DNA of 64,000 nucleotides from Watersipora subatra (taxonomy: Eukaryota > Bryozoa > Gymnolaemata > Cheilostomatida > Watersiporidae). The stretch is from the NCBI RefSeq assembly GCF_963576615.1, contig NC_088711.1, positions 63,893,248 to 63,957,247 on the forward strand, written 5' to 3'. The translations under genes and the position numbers were made by a program. Below, in pieces: positions 54,495 through 64,000 of the stretch. How positions within the stretch are numbered: position 1 is the stretch's first letter; the number at the start of each line of letters is the position of its first letter. A model generated the notes under the pieces. That model had not been told where the DNA came from and searched no databases. It was given only the letters and a program-made list of their open reading frames with translations.

Positions 54495-55790
54495 TAAACA
54501 AAATATAAATTGCCAGTAAATATATATAATAGAAACCTAAAATTTAAACACACAAGCCCTAATCACAACTAAACAGTAGTAAATGTAACAGCTCAGTATG
54601 TAATAGTTTTAATAATGACATTTTCTTCAGTAGCTCAAGCTTTCATTGGACAGCATGTCATACATGTAAATATCTACTCCACAATACGCAAACTGACTGA
54701 GCATCTTTGTTCAACTACTAGCTAAAAATATGGGAAGGTGCATCAATATGCGTAAAAAATTCAAACTAAACACAAAACTTGAAGCAACCAGAAACCTGAG
54801 AGGCTAACGAGCAAGTTTAGCTAGGCGAAACCTAAATCTAAAATTAACTGTTACATAAACGTTACTGATTATTACATGTCCTACTCAAGTTGACTCAATT
54901 TCGAGAAATGAATGTAAGCCAGTGTAGCAACTGGGCACTTCCATCCCAAAGCTAGCTTCACCCAGTCTGATGTTACTATAATCACAAAACTTTAGAATTG
55001 TGACTTCATATGGAACCTTCAAGAGAGGATGTCATGGTCAAAATCAATCATGTCATGATTTATTTAGCAGACGTATGGTAATAGCTAAAAGGGCCAAGTT
55101 TATTTTAACATAAGTGGCCCAGAAGCCAATGAGCTCATTTGCTAGACAAATATGATAATAGCAGAACAATGTTTGTCATAAAAACAACCAGAACGAAGTT
55201 TAACAGAAAGTGTTATCTGCAGCTAATGTATACAGAGGTTTGATAGATCCTATCTAAGGAATATACAGGAACAGCTTATATCACAAACTTTAGAGCAAAA
55301 TCTATCGTTATTTAATTTTTCAGTTAATTGTATCAAACTTGTGCACGAAGAAAGAACGACCAAAGCTATTGGAATAACATTCGCAGATTTTACAATAGTC
55401 AATTATTCACAATAACCCTTTTTCGGTACCAACTAAAGCGATATTTAAGAAACTGCAACATAATTTTTCGCATGCACAAAGAAAAAACCTATGAACAGTA
55501 GCACATAGTATTTTTAAAGATATTTTGATTATTATAATGGTCCTATTCATAGCGAATTAAAGCATAGCAGACTCGATTTTGTGTAGAGGCTAGCAGATTT
55601 TGTCAAGTGCAAAAGTGCGACACTGTGCGTAAATAAATGTAACAATGTAAAATTGTGAATATATTTGTATATATAGACTTGGGAGTTTTTTCACTGCTCA
55701 GTTTTATATGCAAGTGGTGCAAGTAATATCTGGAGTTATATAAAATGATCAAATGTACCATGACGGTGATCAACCTGTCCTGCATGTTGG

Positions 55791-56855
55791 GTAAGAACTA
55801 GTGCTGGGCACGAGTAGTAATACTCGTTGAACTCGCGGGTTTATCTTCTCTCGAGTATCGGGTTCGGGTTTTGACTTTAGAGTTCGGGTTTTGGTACGCG
55901 GATTCGTCGGGTAGTGTGAACAAAAACTCGGTCTATTGCATCCTGCGCTCTTAGTCTGGGCCCACAGGGCATTTCTGTGTCATTTTTGCTAAGGAGGCAC
56001 GACAATAGGGTATAACGAGTCTTTAATTTAATAGATAGAATAAAGCATCTCATACCTTATTTACCAAACCTACCGGAGATATTGTAGTCAAGCAGTGATT
56101 ACTTGTCATTAAAAGGTGAGTAGAAATATTTCAATCAAATTTTATTTGCGCAATTAGCCAAATCGGCTTCGTAAACAAATCTATGCCTTTTTTTAATACG
56201 GCGTGTGTTTGCTTTCACCGATAACACATAGGTCCTTAGTCTGTTTCCGCTATCGCCTTGTTAGAAACTGCGATCAGCTTCGCGGTAGTAGCAGTGAAAA
56301 TTTAATAACTCTGTTTAAATTGATTACCACAGCTAGCTATTATGGATTACATAATTCATTATAACCAAGTTTTACTAAGCCAACAAGCATTACTAACGGA
56401 AAAAGCCGATAAGGTAAAATTTTTTTTATGAGATTTGGAGCACCATCTACAAAAAAATCAGAGAGGTCCATTGAACATGCTCAAGTATTAAGCTACCATA
56501 GACCCTATCTTCTGCCACCTGTTGACACGAAAATTCCCTGTGGCCCCAGACTATCTTGACTGTTTAACAATCCGCCTGTTAACGCTGCGAGTACGAATGT
56601 CAGTCGATAAAAACTGTGAAAAATGATAAATAAACTGAAAAGAAATATAATTGCTTTGTAAATTTGAAAATATATCTGTTTAGAAAATTTAAGCATAAAA
56701 TCCATATCAACAAACCCGATACCCGAAAAACCCGTAGGCAAAGAAATACCCGAGCCTAGCACTACTAGCTAACCGATACTCGAAAAACCCGAACAGAAGG
56801 GGGCGGGTCTAAACCCGTTGACCAAGAAGTACTCGTGCCCAGCACTAGTAAGAAC
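55791..56855. mobile_element. hAT-like element (1049 bp) with perfect 8-bp target duplication
   Basis: Element 55799-56847. The ends TAGTGCTGGGCACGAGTA and TACTCGTGCCCAGCACTA are near-perfect inverse complements. GTAAGAAC lies directly outside both ends (55791-55798, 56848-56855), an exact 8-bp duplication as made by hAT transposases. Inside both ends are runs of short motifs such as GGGTTCGGGTTT and AAAAACCCGA. No transposase frame is present, so it is non-autonomous and apparently recent. Confidence 0.85.
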
Positions 56856-56947
56856 TGATAAGTCATGTGAGTGTCTGCTAAAAAAAACAAAGCAATCTAT
56901 ATATTTCACATTATATCTGTCAAGATATAACATCTGGTTGACTATCA

Positions 56948-57170
56948 TCTTTAAACATACCTGCCAACTCTCACGCGTTGGGCGTGAGACTCACGCATTG
57001 GGCGTGAGACTCACGCAATCACCCCAAAGAAAAAATGAAAATGCGTGGGAAATGTGTGAGATTTTGCCCCAATTTCCACAATTTTATATATACTATCATT
57101 GATACGTCAATTGCCCCAAAACCAAATCTCACGTATTGCCCCACTCTTGGGTTGGCAGGTGTCTTTAAAC
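56948..57170. mobile_element. 205-bp MITE with 9-bp target duplication
   Basis: Element 56957-57161 with ends ACCTGCCAAC and GTTGGCAGGT. TCTTTAAAC flanks both sides (56948-56956 and 57162-57170). Inside, GGGCGTGAGACTCACGCA is tandemly duplicated. The 9-bp duplication suggests a MULE-type source, but the superfamily is not certain. Confidence 0.75.
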
Positions 57171-59666
57171 TTAATAAACTGTATTTAAGCGAGTAACAGT
57201 GATGATCGCATACACATATTCTGGCATGAGCTGCTATGATTACCTTCATAAATGATGATCAAAAGATCGAAATGACCAGCTGCATGAATATCCATCTCCC
57301 TTCTCTTTAATTACTTGACCATTTGCATGACTTGCACCTGCCGCTGAATGTTTTACTAATTGCACTTTGAAAATATTGTTTGACAAATCTTGTGCAAGCT
57401 GAGGTGCAAATTCTTGGCATAGAAAATATGTCTCCTATCCCTAGGCAAAGTTTATAAATTTTCTACTGTAAAGAAACAACCACTAACTCTATGGAGATTC
57501 AGCTGGTACAGTGCTTCAGTTTTCATATTCAGTTATATTAATCAGATTACCAGACCAGCATAGCAGGATGTCATATTTTTTCAACTCTAAATCGCTCGTC
57601 AAATTCATCTAATGTGATAAGATGAGGTAGTGAGAATTACCAACAACAAAGTTACTTAGTGTAATTGCAACATAAGACTGGCAGCAACAAACAGTAGTGC
57701 GTAAATTATCAGGCGCACAAAACATCTTTTGACGCCAGAGCAAATCTAACATCAACTTTTAAATCAATCGTTAGTACACCTACCAATTATATGCTTGCAA
57801 GCATCCTACGTTCTCAGTTGATCTAACACATTTCAGCTAACAGAGTATAGCCAGTATAGTAACGGAAAAAATCACCCATTCGGTTTAGCGGAAGCGCATG
57901 AAGCGAATTGTGGGCAAACCATAGACGTATAACGTAGAGACAAATGAAAATGCTTTTTTTTGTTTGAGCCACGAGGGAACAAATCCATATCCGATATCAG
58001 CCTTTGTTTACATTGTACTTCAGAAGCGTGTGACGTTTTCGAGCCTTTGCTCTTTGGTAAACGCAAAACTGCTTTCACGCCTATTGGATCTAGACGCGTG
58101 ATCAACTCAAAAAGGCAGGGCGGGGGCAGGGCTAGCAACAATTTTGATCATCTCATTGGAAAAGAGATGATTGAAATTGAAGATAAAAAATTGAAAAGAA
58201 CATGAGTAAGAAAAAGGTTTGAAAACAGAAGTACCAATCTAGTAGCACTTCTTTTCACTGAAAATTGAATGCCACTATAGGACATGACCTAATGATAATG
58301 AAGGCTTAAAATAATTAACGTAATTGAACAAAACCTAACCTAAGTAGTTGATTCAACGGGTTAAGACAGACAACATTTATGCACCTTATGTCAAGGACAA
58401 CAAAACAAATCTAAATAGAATGAAGAAAATGTTAAAAATGATAAATTACGGAACATAGTTTTAACAACAGATAAAGGATTCAATATTATGCAAAATTTGC
58501 AAAAAAAAACCATGGAAAAACTATTAACGCACAAATTAGGGCAATGAGCACACAACTTCAAAGACAATGACAACCATGAAAGACAACAAATTTTTTTAGC
58601 AAATTATATCCGAGTTATAAAGTGAAGTCTACTATCAGGATGATCTAGGTGGTGAAAGATGTATGTTCGATTACTTCAACACATGCTTTAAATACCTTAG
58701 CATACCTCGCTTACCAATACCTTGCTTTTGGTGTGAATAGCACTTGCATCACAAAGCCGTTAAATGAAAATCAGTTGCTTTACGGGAAATCTGATTTTAA
58801 AGAGTTCATGCTTCGGAACTATGAACGATAGAAAAGTAACCACTCTGAAAATCTAACTTTAAAAGCATCACTAAAACATCAAATAAACTGAATTAATTAT
58901 GCATGTAATTAATTACAATGTAAGGTTGACAGCGATAAAGAAAAATAAAATGAGGCATAATAGACATGGGATAAAGGAGTGATGGCTAGTGGACCATGAT
59001 AGAAATAACACACAAGGAGAAATCTGACACGGTAAAAAATAATGATACATGATTTTTGGAATATAAGAATTTGTCCATAGATGAAAAAGAACCGAAAATA
59101 TCCTGAGCATTGGGAAGACAACTACAAGGAGTCTGCTAATGGCCAAACATACATTCTCATCACACTTCGCTATCATTGAGTTACTCAATTATAATTCACA
59201 GTAAACCAAAAACTTTACTAACATGCACTATAACCAAACATTAGGCTACTTATGAAATACATAAATTTGGGTTTGCTGTGCAATTGTATATTTCCATTGT
59301 AGTATGTTAACACATATTGCACACTACCATCAGTACACATCAAATAATGTACACATGCACCACCTAAAATACATATACTAAATGATCTTACAATTTAAAA
59401 TATTTTCACAAAAATTTAAATTGAGAATTAAGAATTAAATTATTAACCTGAAAACATGACAATTAGGCAAAAAGCCTTTCAAACTATTTGAACAACAGAT
59501 GAGTGGTCTACCAAATATAACACAGCCTCTTACTAGAAAATTGTTCACCCAACAATAAAAGATTACTCATAGTCACACAATAAATAATATGGTCATGAGA
59601 CAGGTGAAGGAATGTCAACATGACTGCTATCTATAGTAAAATAGCGTGTGAGGAAGTGACAGGCCC
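57171..59666. other. Spacer between the MITE and CCDC77, no gene supported
   Basis: AT-rich with weak open frames. Positions 57880-58200 are less AT-rich and open in one frame on each strand, but no motif is recognised. The CCDC77 3' UTR should lie just below 59667. Confidence 0.4.
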
Positions 59667-61861
<2,195 letters not shown>

Positions 61862-61870
<9 letters not shown>

Positions 61871-63248
61871 CTGCATCAATAGTCACTAACATGTCACATG
61901 CCCTACCTGCATCAATAGTCACTAACATGTCACATGCCCTACCTGCATCAATGGTCACTAACATGTCACATGCCCCACCTCCATCAATAGTCACTAACAT
62001 GTCACATGCCCCACCTCCATCAATGGTTACTAACATGTCACATGCCCTACCTGCATCAATAGTCACGAACATGTCACATGCCCCACCTGTATCAATAGTC
62101 ACTAACATGTCAAATGCCCAACCTGCATCAATAGTCACTAACATGTCACATGCCCAACCTGCATCAATAGTCACTAACATGTCAATGCCCCACCTGCATC
62201 AATAGTCACTAACATGTCACATGCCCCATCTGCATCAATAGTCACTAACCTGTCACATGCCCCACCTCCATCAATGGTTACTAACATGTCACATGCCCTA
62301 CCTGCATCAATAGTCACTAACATGTCACATGCCCCACCTGCATCAATAGTCACTAACATGTCACATGCCCCACCTCCATCAATAGTCACTAACATGTCAC
62401 ATGCCCCACCTCCATCAATGGTTACTAACATGTCACATGCCCTACCTGCATCAATGGTCACTAACATGTCACATGCCCTACCTGCATCAATGGTCACTAA
62501 CATGTCACATGCCCCACCTGCATCAATAGTCACTAACATGTCACATGCCCCACCTGCATCAATAGTCACTAACATGTCACATGCCCCACCTGCATCAATA
62601 GTCACTAACATGTCACATGCCCCACCTGCATCAATAGTCACTAACATGTCACATGCCCCACCTGCATCAATAGTCACTAACATGTCACATGCCTTACCTG
62701 CATCAATAGTCACTAAGATGTCACATGCCCCACCTGCATCAATAGTCACTAACATGTCACATGCCCCACCTGCATCAATAGTCACTAACGTGTCACATGC
62801 CCTACCTGCATCAATGGTCACTAACATGTCACATGCCCTACCTGCATCAATAGTCACTAACATGTCACATGCCCTACCTGCATCAATGGTTACTAACGTG
62901 TCACATGCCCCACCTGCATAAATAGTCACTAACATGTCACATGCCCCACCTGCATCAATAGTCACTAACGTGTCACATGCCCCACCTGCATAAATAGTCA
63001 CTAACATGTCACATGCCCTACCTGCATCAATAGTCACTAACATGTCACATGCCCCACCTGCATAAATAGTAACTAACATGTCACATGCCCCACCTGCATC
63101 AATGGTCACTAACATGTCACATGCCCCACCTCCATCAATAGTCACTAACATGTCACATGCCCAACCTGCATCAATAGTCACTAACATGTCACATGGCCCA
63201 CCTGCATCAATAGTCACTAACATGTCACATGCCTAACACCTGCATCAA
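61862..63248. repeat. 36-bp minisatellite made of the CCDC77 intron / exon acceptor junction, about 38 copies
   Basis: On the minus strand the unit is CATGTGACATGTTAGTGACT then ATTGATGCAG and GTGGGG. The real exon begins at the GTGGGGCA of the last copy (61870), after which repeat and exon diverge. Every unit therefore carries a GATGCAG acceptor core and 8 nt of exon. Long open frames on both strands come from the 36-bp period. Confidence 0.95.
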
Positions 63249-63336
63249 AGGTCACTAAGCATACTCGAATGTTAAAGTCATGTTAACCTTTTAGCTGTTC
63301 AAAGATAAAGGTATGAATTCAACTTTGAAGGCGGAG

Positions 63337-64000
63337 AAAAAATACAACAGCAATAATACACAACGTAGCAACGTGTGTATTGATATACAAAAGCTAAACA
63401 GCAATAATATACAACGTAGCAACGTGTGTATTGATATACAAAAGCTAAACAGCAATAATATACAACGTAGCAACGTGTGTATTGATATACGGAAGCTAAA
63501 TAGCAATAATATACAATGTAGCAATGTGTATTGATATACAGAAGCTAAACAGCAATAATACACAACGTAGCAATGTGTATATTGATATACAGAAGCTAAA
63601 CAGCAATAATATACAACATAGCAACGTGTGTATTGATATACGGAAGCTAAACAGCAATAATATACAGCGTAGCAACGTGTGTATTGATATACAGAAGCTA
63701 AATAGCAATAATATACAATGTAGCAATGTGTATTGATATACAGAAGCTAAACAGCAATAATATACAACGTAGCAATGTGTATATTGATATACAGAAGCTA
63801 AACAGCAATAATATACAACGTAGCAACGTGTGTATTGATATACAGAAGCTAAATAGCAATAATATACAACATAGCAACGTGTGTATTGATATACAGAAGC
63901 TAAACAGCAATAATATACAACGTAGCAATGTGTGTATTGATATACAAGAACTAAACAGCAATAATAGACAACGTAGCAATGTGTGTATTGATATACAGGA
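63337..64000. repeat. 51-bp minisatellite, at least 13 copies, runs off the window
   Basis: The unit contains AGCAATAATATACAACGTAG, CAACGTGTGTATTGATATAC and AGAAGCTAAAC. It is in a CCDC77 intron if the gene continues to the right. Confidence 0.95.

Noticed and set aside
57872..58205. Overlapping open frames on both strands (81 and 89 codons) in a less AT-rich patch
   Set aside because: No motif, no splice signals and no homology I recognise. Possibly part of an old transposon.
62174..63223. 349-codon open frame (MLVTIDAGG repeats) and its plus-strand partner
   Set aside because: It is a by-product of the 36-bp array: the unit is a multiple of 3 and lacks stops in that frame. The real CCDC77 exon starts at its end.

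Overview
The window is AT-rich, intron-dense DNA from an animal, probably a marine invertebrate of the spiralian type. That placement is an inference from gene structure and repeat content; the sequence alone does not name the species. Four protein-coding loci can be supported.

(1) Positions 1-2310, minus strand: the first three exons of a type II membrane protein that resembles a 2-oxoglutarate/Fe(II) oxygenase. It runs off the left edge. (2) Positions 9619-10746, plus strand: an intronless 375-aa Lys/Ser-rich disordered protein with one AT-hook. (3) Positions 13587-53248, minus strand: a whole gene for a MAST-family (microtubule-associated Ser/Thr) kinase. I resolved it into 29 coding exons with matching splice phases, giving 5478 nt and 1825 aa with the order pre-kinase DUF1908 domain, AGC kinase, PDZ, Ser/Pro-rich tail. 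(4) Positions 59667-61870, minus strand: the C-terminal five exons of a CCDC77 orthologue, a coiled-coil protein, which continues beyond the right edge. One orphan exon with a membrane segment lies between genes 3 and 4.

The rest is repeats. About 20 tandem arrays, each with its own 20-52 bp unit, cover roughly a fifth of the window, and most larger MAST introns hold a private array. Around them are short non-autonomous DNA transposons with clear ends: TTAA-flanked piggyBac-like elements, pogo/Tigger-like elements flanked by TA, a hAT-like element with a perfect 8-bp target duplication, a 205-bp MITE with a 9-bp duplication, a Helitron 3' end and tRNA-derived SINE pieces.

The most unusual signal is that three minisatellites are built from exon-intron junctions. 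In MAST exon 15 (kinase glycine loop) and exon 26 (PDZ) the repeat unit is the last 23 or 48 nt of the exon plus the first 8 or 4 nt of the intron, so the 5' splice site is copied about 25 and 7 times in a row. In CCDC77 the unit carries the 3' splice site plus 8 nt of exon, copied about 38 times. In each case only the copy at the edge of the array is joined to the full exon. This points to splice junctions as sites where minisatellites start, and it raises a question about how the right splice site is chosen.
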